Source: Catenovulum sediminis (GTDB taxonomy: Bacteria; Pseudomonadota; Gammaproteobacteria; Enterobacterales; Alteromonadaceae). Taken from it: 64,000 nt of DNA. How positions within the stretch are numbered: the stretch's first letter is position 1; each line of letters begins with the position of its first letter. The stretch is from positions 682,001 to 746,000 of the forward strand of contig NZ_CP041661.1 in NCBI RefSeq assembly GCF_007289895.1, read 5' to 3'. The notes beneath the pieces were generated by a model, which saw only the letters and a list, made by a program, of their open reading frames with translations, did not search any database and was not told the DNA's origin. A program made the translations under genes and the position numbers. Positions 7,279 through 16,228 of the stretch are shown in pieces.

Positions 7279-9344
7279 GCTGGTTTACCTTGTAACTGTA
7301 AATCCAAGTCAATTACGGATGCGGCTTGCACCTCGATTTGCTGACTCACTTCGTTGATGGACATCACGCTAATTTGCGGAACAGCTCTAGCCAGTAAGTC
7401 TCTAACTGATTTACGAATAGGTGCTGCGCACAATAAAACGGGTTGGATATTTTGCGACAATAGCTTTTCGTATTCTTTTGCCACTTTTGCGATAAATTGT
7501 TCTAGCTCTTGCGGTAAAAGATCACCTGTAGAGCTATTTGCTTGTCCAGATAAAAACTTCCGTTCCAGTCTAGGTGCCAGAGTAATCATGTTCAACTTAC
7601 CATTTGAGTCTGCGAGCATGTTGCAAATGTGAGTACTCAGACCTGTCCTTACTTTTTCAGTCAGAATTTGTATGTCTTTGTTATGGCGGCCATGATCGAC
7701 CAGTATCTCTAATATGAGGCCTAGGTTTTTAACCGGAACGCGCTCTACGACTAACGCCTTTAACACATTTTGGATATCAGAATAAGATAATATTGCTGGA
7801 ATAAGCTCATCGATAGTCGAGCCAATATCCTCTCGCTTACTTTCAACCAAATTTTCTACATCGTTACGTGACAAAAATTTATCTAAGTTAGCTTTGGTGA
7901 TTTCTTGAATATGCGTGGATAACACAATCTCGGGCTCTACTAGAGTATACCCTGCTGAATGAGCAATAGTCTTTTGCTCTCGCATAATCCATTGGGCCGC
8001 TAAACCATAGGTTGGCTCAACGGTTTCTTCACCGTCTATTTTAATTTTTGCGGCGCCACCGTTAATGGCCAATAATTTATCCGGTCGAATAACGCCTTTT
8101 CCCATATCAATACCATGGATACAAATACGATATTGGCCATCTTTCAGTTTATTGTCGGTATTGATGGTTAGAGCAGGTACAATTACGCCAAATTTACTTG
8201 CAATTTGCTTCCTTAATAAACCGATTCGATTTTCCATATCTTGGGTTACGGTAAAGTACTCTTTTGCTATATTTTTCGATACAACCAGTTCGTAAGGTGC
8301 TATTTGCATCAAGGATTTAAACTCTACATCCAAAGGATCTGAATCTAAGCTATCATTGGTTTTCTTATTTGTTAACGCCTCAGCTTTATTGTTTCTAAAT
8401 ATCAACCATGACATGCCAAGCAGAGCGCAAGCCACTATCGCTACAGGGAAAACGGGAATGCCAGGCAATAACATAAAGATGCCTAAAGTACATGCAACTA
8501 TTATTAATGTTTTCGGATGTGCTGAAAACTGACTAGTTATTTCCTGTGCCAGACGAGTGTCTGTTGCAGCACGTGTAATTATAATACCAGTTGCAACGGC
8601 TATTATAAGGGACGGTATTTGTGTAACAATGCCATCCCCAACCGTTAACAGCGTATATTGGTGTAACGCCTGCCCCCAAGGCATACCATTTTGCACTATA
8701 CCAATTGATAAACCGCCGATGATATCAATCAGTATAATAATGATACCTGCAATTGCATCGCCTTTAACAAATTTAGAAGCGCCATCCATGGCACCATAAA
8801 AGTTAGCTTCTTTTTCTAGCTGGGCTCTGCGCATTTTAGCTTCATCTTGATCGATAAGTCCCATATTTAGATCAGCATCGATACTCATCTGTTTACCCGG
8901 CATAGAATCTAATATAAATCGGGCTGCGACTTCGGCTACACGCTGCGCACCATTTGTGATAACAACATATTGCACAACGATCAATATTAAAAATACGACC
9001 AAACCAATAACGTAATTACCGCCAACAACATGCTCTCCAACTGAGCCGATAACCTTTCCTGCATCCGCATCATTCAATATTAGACGTGTGGCCGCTATAT
9101 TTAGAGCGAGTCGAAATAACGTAGTCATCAGAAGCAAGGATGGAAAAGTCGAAAACTCAAGCGGTTTTTCCGTGTAGAAAGTAATCAGTAATATCAACAA
9201 AGCAAATGAAAAATTGATTACCAACAAAAAATCCAATGTTGCTGAAGAGATGGGCGTAAACAGTACCATTAAGATGCCAATCATCCCTGCAACTAATAAA
9301 AAGTCGTTTATGCCTGAAAACAAAGATTTAAAAGACGAATTCAT
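7275..9344 (-). CDS. flhA: Flagellar export gate protein FlhA
   Basis: 689 residues, full length. Several N-terminal membrane helices, the conserved FHIPEP-region equivalent SMPGKQMSIDADLNMGLIDQDEAKMRR near residues 148-175, then a cytoplasmic domain from about residue 330 that receives export substrates, with the late PVKNLGLILEILVDHGRHNKD stretch. FlhA forms the nonameric ring of the type III gate. Its ATG shares a base with the flhB stop (TAATG at 9344). The motif and length exclude an injectisome homologue with reasonable certainty given all the rod genes in the operon. Confidence 0.97.
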   Translation of the reverse strand: MNSSFKSLFSGINDFLLVAGMIGILMVLFTPISSATLDFLLVINFSFALLILLITFYTEKPLEFSTFPSLLLMTTLFRLALNIAATRLILNDADAGKVIGSVGEHVVGGNYVIGLVVFLILIVVQYVVITNGAQRVAEVAARFILDSMPGKQMSIDADLNMGLIDQDEAKMRRAQLEKEANFYGAMDGASKFVKGDAIAGIIIILIDIIGGLSIGIVQNGMPWGQALHQYTLLTVGDGIVTQIPSLIIAVATGIIITRAATDTRLAQEITSQFSAHPKTLIIVACTLGIFMLLPGIPVFPVAIVACALLGMSWLIFRNNKAEALTNKKTNDSLDSDPLDVEFKSLMQIAPYELVVSKNIAKEYFTVTQDMENRIGLLRKQIASKFGVIVPALTINTDNKLKDGQYRICIHGIDMGKGVIRPDKLLAINGGAAKIKIDGEETVEPTYGLAAQWIMREQKTIAHSAGYTLVEPEIVLSTHIQEITKANLDKFLSRNDVENLVESKREDIGSTIDELIPAILSYSDIQNVLKALVVERVPVKNLGLILEILVDHGRHNKDIQILTEKVRTGLSTHICNMLADSNGKLNMITLAPRLERKFLSGQANSSTGDLLPQELEQFIAKVAKEYEKLLSQNIQPVLLCAAPIRKSVRDLLARAVPQISVMSINEVSQQIEVQAASVIDLDLQLQGKPA

Positions 9345-10414
9345 TAGCTATATACCTTGTGATTGGACATAGTTACAACCCAGCTATACACTTTAGCGAC
9401 TTCGAGCTGTTGATCATCTTTAATTGGCATACCAACCTTAACCAATTTATTTAATTTTCGGGCTAGCATTTTCTTCCTTAAAATAGGAACCTGATGTTTT
9501 CTGGCTTGCCGACATATTATTTTTGCAATCATGCCGCTCCCTTTTGTTAAAACAATTGGCACAGCCATAGATTGAGGACGAAATTTCAATGCAACCGCGA
9601 TATGCGTTGGGTTCGTTATAATCACATCTGCATCACCGATATTTTGAATGTTGGATAATTTCGCCAATAACTCATTTTGGTTTTTCTTAATTTTTGCTTT
9701 TACTTCTGGATTACCTTCACGTTTTTTATGCTCATCTTTAACATCTCTTTTGCTCATTCGCATTTGTTTGGCGAATTCAAACTTACTATACCAAAGGTCA
9801 AATAACGCAAAAATTGCGAACACAACCAATAAACTAACCACTAACTTAACTAGGATGTCATTCCAGCTCGCTAACACGTGATTTAATGATGCTTGTGTAT
9901 TGGATAGAAGTGTCAAATAAGAAGGCTTGAGTACGAGATAAACAACTGTTGAAAAAACAGTTAGCTTTACGATTAATTTAACTAATTCAACTAAAGAGCG
10001 TTTTGAGAAAATCTTCTTAAAACCTTTAGCAGGGTTCAATTTTGAAAAATTAGGTTTAATTGGGAAAAATGATAAAGCCACCCCGCCGTACACAAAAGAA
10101 ATAGCGACAACGGCGATAAAACTCGCGGCAACGGCAATTAACCAAAAAAATGAAAGTGCCCCCGTGATACCAAAGAAATTGTGCATGAGCATAGCATCGC
10201 TCTCAGCCATTTGATGTGCATTACCAATCCATAGAGCTAACAAACGTAAAGAAGTTCTGACCAATTCAGAGCCAAATACGTACAAAACTACTACGATAGC
10301 TAGCAAACTAAAAAACGCAGGAAATTCTTGGCTTTTAGCGATTTGTCCTTTCTTTTTAGCTTCACGCAATTTATAGGGAGTTGCCTGTTCGCTTTTATCG
10401 AATTGCTCTTCCAT
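9344..10414 (-). CDS. flhB: Flagellar export switch protein FlhB
   Basis: 356 residues. Begins MEEQFDKSEQATPYKLREAKKKGQ, diagnostic for FlhB/SctU, then four membrane helices and a cytoplasmic autocleavage domain with NPTH at about residues 268-271. Cleavage between Asn and Pro switches export from rod/hook to filament substrates. The stretch KPNFSKLNPAKGFKKIFSKRSLVELVK is also typical. Located between fliR and flhA with nearly touching ends. Confidence 0.97.
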   Translation of the reverse strand: MEEQFDKSEQATPYKLREAKKKGQIAKSQEFPAFFSLLAIVVVLYVFGSELVRTSLRLLALWIGNAHQMAESDAMLMHNFFGITGALSFFWLIAVAASFIAVVAISFVYGGVALSFFPIKPNFSKLNPAKGFKKIFSKRSLVELVKLIVKLTVFSTVVYLVLKPSYLTLLSNTQASLNHVLASWNDILVKLVVSLLVVFAIFALFDLWYSKFEFAKQMRMSKRDVKDEHKKREGNPEVKAKIKKNQNELLAKLSNIQNIGDADVIITNPTHIAVALKFRPQSMAVPIVLTKGSGMIAKIICRQARKHQVPILRKKMLARKLNKLVKVGMPIKDDQQLEVAKVYSWVVTMSNHKVYS

Positions 10415-10417
10415 GAT

Positions 10418-11140
10418 TTATACCGAAAGTAAATTAGTCCATTGAGGGATCACCGACCTCAACATATTATGCAAAGCATCTACGGCAGGTCGACTTAACC
10501 CAATTAACAATAGTACACCCATCGCTATCTTGACGGGTAAACCGACAAAATAAATTTGAGCTTGAGGCAATGATCGGCTCACAAATGCCAACGATAAATC
10601 TATTAGCCAGAGTCCAATAATGACCGGACTTGCAAATACAAAACTCGTAACGAAGAAAAGACCTAAAATTTTGTACCATTGTTCAGACAAGACAAAGGGT
10701 TGAAATAGCGGCACGTATTCAAATAACAGATGCAAACTTTCTATTAGCTCTAAATGTACGTTGAGCAAGAAGAAAACAGCAGCAAGCATCAAAGAAAATA
10801 ATTGCGCAACAGGCGTCGCCACACTGTTAGTGTTAGGATCAAATAATGAGCCTGCAGCAAAACCTATCTGCACATCAATTAGGTGCCCCATAAAATGAAC
10901 AGCCGCATATGCGAAATGGAAGCCTAAAGCTAATACAGCACCGATAGCAAACTCATTGACAAGTGCCCAAACAAGGTCAACCTCAGGCTGCTCCGTATCT
11001 GCTCGATAGCCTGTAGCCAAACACAAAGCGATGGCTACAACAAAAATTGTTCTCACCATCATCGGTACTTGAGCAAATGAAAAGACAGGTAAAATAACGA
11101 AGATTGGCAACAATCGGAAACTAATACACAAAGTTAACAT
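10418..11140 (-). CDS. fliR: Flagellar export gate protein FliR
   Basis: 240 residues, hydrophobic throughout with about six membrane helices. Contains the FliR pattern VRTIFVVAIALCLATGY, then ALVNEFAIGAVLALGFHFAYAAVHFMGHLIDVQIGFAAGSLFDP, a strongly conserved part of the family. FliR joins FliP and FliQ in the export pore. It starts three bases after the fliQ stop and is followed by flhB after three bases. Confidence 0.95.
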   Translation of the reverse strand: MLTLCISFRLLPIFVILPVFSFAQVPMMVRTIFVVAIALCLATGYRADTEQPEVDLVWALVNEFAIGAVLALGFHFAYAAVHFMGHLIDVQIGFAAGSLFDPNTNSVATPVAQLFSLMLAAVFFLLNVHLELIESLHLLFEYVPLFQPFVLSEQWYKILGLFFVTSFVFASPVIIGLWLIDLSLAFVSRSLPQAQIYFVGLPVKIAMGVLLLIGLSRPAVDALHNMLRSVIPQWTNLLSV

Positions 11141-11143
11141 TTA

Positions 11144-11401
11144 TTAGAATCCTGATGCCAAAACAAACAAGTCTTTAGCAAAGTTTGAAATTACATTGAT
11201 CATCCAATGACCCATGACCAATAAAACTGCAATTGCCGCTATTACTTTGGGGACGAAGGTAAGTGTCATTTCTTGAATCTGAGTGACTACTTGGAAAACA
11301 CTAATAAGGATGCCAATAAGAAGGCACGTACCTAAGACGGGCATACCAACTTTTAGAACCAATATTAGCATCTGACCAAACAAAACAACTAAGCTATCCA
11401 T
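11144..11401 (-). CDS. fliQ: Flagellar export gate protein FliQ
   Basis: 85 residues, usual 89, with two membrane helices and the conserved LLIGILISVFQVVTQIQEMTLTFVPKVIA between them. FliQ is a small subunit of the FliPQR pore. It is the first readable gene of the operon; fliP, which nearly always precedes it, is not in the 326 bases between it and the ISAs1-family transposase. The gene is intact, but operon transcription now starts next to mobile DNA. Confidence 0.95.
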   Translation of the reverse strand: MDSLVVLFGQMLILVLKVGMPVLGTCLLIGILISVFQVVTQIQEMTLTFVPKVIAAIAVLLVMGHWMINVISNFAKDLFVLASGF

Positions 11402-11727
11402 TCCCCAACGCGTCCCTCGACATTCGACCCAATAGAATTTTTTAATCAGCTGTTTCCATCATCCGTCGGGCGGTGCATAAACTAGCTACGATGAAACTAA
11501 TAACGTGGCTAGTCAAAAAATTAGGCGGATAATAACGATTTAAGAATAACTTAACAAAAAGATAAGTCTAAACGGTCGTTTAATGCGACAAAATGATCTT
11601 CAACCAGTTAATTTGGTTGATAATAAGCAAATATGTCACTAAGTAGCAGGGCAAGATCATTATAAATTGAACTTATTGAACAAGTTGCGATCAGATCAAG
11701 GCATAATAACAACCTTGGAATCCAAAA
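11402..11727. other. Noncoding gap between fliQ and ISAs1 element
   Basis: No convincing gene in this 326-base stretch. On the minus strand a short reading frame ending at about 11443 (…ARRMMETAD, stop TAA) runs toward fliQ but is closed by a stop about 34 codons earlier and does not resemble the FliP C terminus. The right part must hold the left end of the ISAs1-family element, but I could not pair terminal inverted repeats with the sequence after 12855. Confidence 0.5.
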
Positions 11728-12855
11728 ATGAGCGCAACTTTTCTGGCACACTTTGATTCAATCACAGATCCTCGCATCGACCGCTGTAAAAAACATAACC
11801 TACTCGATATTATATTGCTATCAATTAGCGCTGTCCTTTCAGGCGCAGAGGGTTGGGAAGATATTGAAGACTTTGGTCACTTAAAACTTGAATGGCTTAA
11901 AAAGTACGGTTCATTCAAAGCCAGCATTCCAAAACATGACACCATTGCGCGTGTCATTTGCCGATTAAAAGCGAATGAAATAGAAAACGCATTTCAATCG
12001 TGGATATCATCCCTCATTAAAGTAACAGGTGCCGATATCATTGCGGTAGATGGGAAAACAGCACGGCGCTCATTTACCACAAATGACCGAAAAACGGCAC
12101 TACATACGGTTAGCGCTTGGAGTTGCCAACATCAGTTAGTGTTAGGTCAAACAGCCGTTGATACAAAAACGAATGAAATCACCGCCATTCCAGATTTATT
12201 AACGATGTTAGATATTGAAAATAGTATTGTCACGCTGGATGCAATGGGATGCCAAGCAGAGATAGCCCAGCAAATTATCCATCAAAAAGCGGATTATATT
12301 TTAGCCTTAAAGGGGAATCATTCAGGTATGCAGCGCGAACTAGAAGCCTGGTGGCATAAAAGCGTTCGTGAAGGATTGAGTGAAGAAAAACATAGCACAT
12401 ACACAGAAGTAGACACAGGACATGGACGTATTGAAACCAGAGCATGCCAACAGTTACTGATTGATAAAAAGTGGTTAGATAAAGACTACCAATGGTCAGG
12501 GCTGAATAGCATCATTCAAGTGACGGTTAAAATGCATGAAAAATCGACCGGAAAAGAAACGAGTGAAACGCGTTGGTACATAAGCTCTTTAGGATTAAAT
12601 GCAGAGCAAGCGCTCAATGCCGTTCGAAGTCACTGGCAAGTTGAAAGTATGCACTGGATGCTGGATATGACGTTTAGGGAAGATGAATCAAGGATACGTA
12701 AAAAGCGAGGGCCACTGGTATTCAATGTGATGCGAAAAATAGCGATGGCGTTATTCAAGCAAGACACAACGAAGTCAGCGAGTATGGCGAGGAAAAAGAA
12801 AATGGCTGGGCTAGACGATAATTATCGCTCAACCCTTTTTAGAATCTGGGATTAA
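11728..12855 (+). mobile_element. ISAs1-family transposase
   Basis: 375 residues, family length. Begins with the DUF4338-like/H-repeat N terminus FLAHFDSITDPRIDRCKKHNLLDIILLSISAVLSGAEGWEDIEDF, then IIAVDGKTARRSF (first catalytic Asp), VTLDAMGCQ (second Asp) and a C-terminal region WQVESMHWMLDMTFREDESRIR containing the catalytic Glu. It is intact and may be active. Its position between the flagellar operon and gnd separates fliQ from whatever once preceded it. Element ends were not resolved. Confidence 0.93.
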
Positions 12856-13197
12856 AATGCGCTAGCCGTGAGCAATCATATCGATGTCAAGATCATACCT
12901 TCAAGCATCCCAAATATTTAAATGGGGAGCAATAATTTAGAGCAAAATGTATTTTTCAGGACGAAAAAACCTAAGTTTACATGGAAGTACTTGGAGAGTT
13001 TTTGTGAAAATTATAGCTCCCCCTCGCCAGCTTAAATAAAACATATTTAACATATCAAAAATTGAGTAAGGAGGTATGAAGACGAAATTTTTGAGGAAGG
13101 TTATTTCGTTGACAATAGTAAAGTAGCCGCTAAAAAAAAGCTTCCTTGCTCTCAAGGCTCGTTGCTCGAGCACGACTACAAACAAAAACGGGTAATA
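12856..13197. other. Noncoding gap between IS element and gnd
   Basis: 342 bases holding the right end of the ISAs1-family element and the 3' flank of gnd. A minus-strand frame of 82 codons exists but has no ribosome site, no recognisable motif and an odd composition (many Phe), so I regard this stretch as noncoding. No clear terminator was seen. Confidence 0.45.
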
Positions 13198-14664
13198 CTA
13201 AACATCGTAGGTGGTAGAGGCTGTGTCTCCTCCGCGCCCTGTCCAATTGGTATGAAAAAACTCGCCTCGCGCTTTATCTTTACGCTCGTATGTATGTGCG
13301 CCAAAATAATCTCGCTGCGCTTGCAACAGGTTTGCCGGTAAGTTGGCTGTGCGGTAGCCGTCAAAATAAGTTAACGCTGACGACAAGCATGGAACTGAAA
13401 TACCATTCACAATGGCAGCAGCGTTGACTTCACGCCAACCGTTTTGAGCAGACATAACAACATCTGAAAAATAGTCGTCTAACAATAGATTGCGCAAATC
13501 ACTGTCTTTATCAAAAGCCGCTTTAATATTGTCTAAAAAGACTGAGCGAATAATACAACCACCGCGCCACATTAAGGCGATTGCACCGTAATTCAATTGC
13601 CAGTTGTATTCAGATGCGGCTTCTCGCATTAACGCAAAACCTTGTGCGTAGGAAACAATTTTTGATGCCAACAAAGCGTCTTTTAAACTATTTAAAAAGG
13701 CCTGTTTGTCACCGTTAAATTTAGCTTTAGGGCCGGTTAGTATTTTTGCCGCGTCAACACGCTCTTCTTTTATGGCAGATAAACAACGTGCGAACACCGC
13801 CTCACCAATTAGTGTTAATGGCACGCCTAAATGCAGTGCTGTTACACCCGTCCACTTACCAGTGCCTTTTTGCCCAGCCGTATCCAGTATTTTTTCAACC
13901 AGTGCTTCACCATTTTCTTTGTAAGCAAAAATATCGGCGGTGATCTCGGTTAAATAGCTACTGAGCTCGGTTGTATTCCAATCATCAAACACGGCTTTAA
14001 TTTCATCAGCATGCATCCCTAGCAAGTCGCGCATCAATAAGTAGGCTTCGCAAATAAGCTGCATATCACCGTATTCGATACCGTTGTGAACCATTTTAAC
14101 AAAATGACCCGAGCCACCGTCACCAACCCAATCACAACAAGGCTCATTGAGTTCGCCCTGTTCATCTTCAACTTTTGCAGAAATTGCTTGGAATATCGGT
14201 TTAACAGCAGGCCAAGCTTTTTCATCACCACCGGGCATAATTGATGGCCCCAACAATGCGCCTTCTTCGCCACCCGATACGCCGGTTCCAATATACAATA
14301 TGCCTTGTTTTGAGAGTGCAGCTGTTCGGCGGTTCGAATCTTCAAACTGGCTATTACCACCGTCAATAATGATATCGCCTTTATCCAAATACGGAACTAA
14401 GCGAGATATAAAGTCATCAACAGGCTGGCCTGATTTGACCATTAACATAATTTTTCTGGGTTTTTCTAACGACTCAACTAACGCTTGAACTGAATCAGCA
14501 CCACGTATTGTTAAGCCTTTCGCTCGCCCTGCAAGAAACTTTTCGACTTTGTCATAGCTGCGGTTAAATGCCGTAACGGTAAATCCTTTACTGGCCATAT
14601 TCAAAATCAGGTTTTCACCCATAACTGCCAAACCCACGACAGCAATGTCAGATAGTTGTTTCAT
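13198..14664 (-). CDS. gnd: 6-phosphogluconate dehydrogenase, decarboxylating
   Basis: 488 residues, slightly above the 468-480 usual. Oxidises 6-phosphogluconate to ribulose 5-phosphate with NADP in the cytoplasm. Visible motifs: N-terminal Rossmann start VVGLAVMGENLILNMASKGF, IIDGGNSQFEDSNRR, GTGVSGGEEGALLGPSIMPGG and the catalytic helix GHFVKMVHNGIEYGDMQLI with its Lys, plus KGTGKWT. It seems monocistronic; the next gene on this strand (GH117) is separate. Placement beside agar genes may link sugar breakdown to the pentose phosphate pathway, but this is inference. Confidence 0.97.
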   Translation of the reverse strand: MKQLSDIAVVGLAVMGENLILNMASKGFTVTAFNRSYDKVEKFLAGRAKGLTIRGADSVQALVESLEKPRKIMLMVKSGQPVDDFISRLVPYLDKGDIIIDGGNSQFEDSNRRTAALSKQGILYIGTGVSGGEEGALLGPSIMPGGDEKAWPAVKPIFQAISAKVEDEQGELNEPCCDWVGDGGSGHFVKMVHNGIEYGDMQLICEAYLLMRDLLGMHADEIKAVFDDWNTTELSSYLTEITADIFAYKENGEALVEKILDTAGQKGTGKWTGVTALHLGVPLTLIGEAVFARCLSAIKEERVDAAKILTGPKAKFNGDKQAFLNSLKDALLASKIVSYAQGFALMREAASEYNWQLNYGAIALMWRGGCIIRSVFLDNIKAAFDKDSDLRNLLLDDYFSDVVMSAQNGWREVNAAAIVNGISVPCLSSALTYFDGYRTANLPANLLQAQRDYFGAHTYERKDKARGEFFHTNWTGRGGDTASTTYDV

Positions 14665-14718
14665 ATATCTCTCTGTGTTTTTATATTTGTGAATCGATGC
14701 TACGTATTATTCAAATCA

Positions 14719-15798
14719 TCAGTTTGAATTCTGGAAAGTGCCTGCATCTAATACCTGTCGCTTAATTTTATAACGGCAAATGTAATTCCAGTTCCAACTG
14801 TCGTCGTATTTGTGACACAACCCCCACTGCAAACCAGGCAAATCAACTTCACCGTCGTCTGGCGATCTAAAAATACCAAGCGCTTCAGGTGCCCCTTTGA
14901 TGTGCGACATAATTTCAAAGTTAATACCGTCTGGTGCCCATTGAATGGTATTTTTTTCTGGGCCATCTGTGGTGATCAGTGAAGCAATGCCGCCATTTAC
15001 ATGCCAGACTGCCACTTCGTGCCCAGAATTTGATATCGGGTTGTATTCAGATTTAACGTAGGGACCAAAAATGTTGTCTGCAATGGCGACACCGTGCTTT
15101 ATTTCACGGCCACCAAAGTTCATCCCTTCTCCCATGGTTTCACCTTTGTAATAAAGATAAAATTTATGGTTAAAATACATCAAGCAAGGGTCATGTACTT
15201 TATGGCTATCAAAACTGCCTTTTGATTTAAATTGGAAACGATTGTCTTCATCGCCTGCCCACTCTCCGTCTTTAGATGGGCTTAATATGGGTTTATCTAG
15301 TTTTGTCCAGGGTCCAAAAGGTGAATCGGCATGCGCCATCGCAATTTCTTCATATTGACGATTCGTATAAGGGAATTTAACCGTTTGATAAACTAAATAA
15401 TAGCGCCCTTGGTGTTCAAGCACTTCCGGTGTAAATACTGCTCGGTCATCAAATCGACCTGGTTCACCACGTGCAATTGCACAACCTTCTTCTTTCCATG
15501 TTACGCCGTCTTTAGAAGTTGCATGCCAAACTTCGGTTAAATCCCAAGGAAACACTTTATCTTCTGGGTTTTCAGAGCCAAAACCGACCGTTTCGCCTTC
15601 GCCTTTTGTATACCAGACATGATATAAGCCATCCACTTGAATCACGGCCGTTGGATCGCGGCGTATGACACCTTCCTCAAATTCGAAATCACCTTTTAAA
15701 GGCTCTACATCAAATTCAATTAACCAATCTGCATTTTTCTGGTCATAACCACGCTCGATAGCTCGTTTACTGGCAAGACTTAACTTTTTAGCGGACAT
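14719..15798 (-). CDS. GH117 1,3-alpha-3,6-anhydro-L-galactosidase (neoagarobiose hydrolase)
   Basis: 359 residues, no signal peptide, so cytoplasmic. The N terminus [28 protein letters not shown] matches the GH117 helix-swapped dimer arm, and the five-bladed propeller follows: [85 protein letters not shown]. These strands carry the Asp residues and the His that the family uses for catalysis. GH117 releases 3,6-anhydro-L-galactose from neoagarobiose, the product of GH50 agarases such as the divergently oriented neighbour. GAGGAG lies just upstream of the ATG. Confidence 0.93.
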   Translation of the reverse strand: MSAKKLSLASKRAIERGYDQKNADWLIEFDVEPLKGDFEFEEGVIRRDPTAVIQVDGLYHVWYTKGEGETVGFGSENPEDKVFPWDLTEVWHATSKDGVTWKEEGCAIARGEPGRFDDRAVFTPEVLEHQGRYYLVYQTVKFPYTNRQYEEIAMAHADSPFGPWTKLDKPILSPSKDGEWAGDEDNRFQFKSKGSFDSHKVHDPCLMYFNHKFYLYYKGETMGEGMNFGGREIKHGVAIADNIFGPYVKSEYNPISNSGHEVAVWHVNGGIASLITTDGPEKNTIQWAPDGINFEIMSHIKGAPEALGIFRSPDDGEVDLPGLQWGLCHKYDDSWNWNYICRYKIKRQVLDAGTFQNSN

Positions 15799-16228
15799 AA
15801 CTGCTCCTCACTTCAATACTTGCAAAGAAGATAGTGCCAGACACCACGCAATAACTTGTTAAATCGGGTTCTAGGTCTACACTATTATTTAGTCAATTAA
15901 TGATTAACTTCTGTCTATTGGTTTGACGTTGTTAACAACAAAAATAGACTGACTTTATACTATAGTAAACAGTATACATCAAGAATAGTATACTGTTAAC
16001 AATAAAAACAAACTACATCACTGTGAAAATACATGTTTTATATGCATCTATATGATTTTACGCTAAAAACATAGGTGTTTATTGATTTTACATAGGTCCT
16101 TGTCAAGTAAAAAATAACAATGCATTTGAAAAAAAATAGCCTTATTTTCTTTACTTATCGCAAAACATTTTGTTAACTATTAACAGTAGTTTAATTATAT
16201 GTCTTAACTTGAGCCAAAAGGTGAACAG
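15799..16228. promoter_or_regulatory. Divergent control region between GH117 and GH50 genes
   Basis: 430 AT-rich bases between two divergently read agar genes. Directly visible: a perfect palindrome GTTGTTAACAAC at 15928-15939; an inverted pair GTAAACAGTATAC (15965-15977) and GTATACTGTTAAC (15988-16000) separated by ten bases; and a TTGTTAAC half-site near 16170. These look like operators of a dimeric regulator (LacI or GntR type would be plausible, inference). The 10-base core TTGTTAACAA recurs at 21853-21862 before the symporter gene, suggesting shared control. Confidence 0.5.

Noticed and set aside
11570-12910. CAAGATCAT at 11650 and 12890 as IS ends
   Set aside because: They are direct, not inverted, and short; element ends stay unresolved.
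12937-13185. Minus-strand 82-codon frame after the ISAs1 element
   Set aside because: No ribosome site, no motif, atypical composition; likely chance.
13706-14488. Several plus-strand frames over gnd
   Set aside because: Shadows of the well-supported gnd gene.
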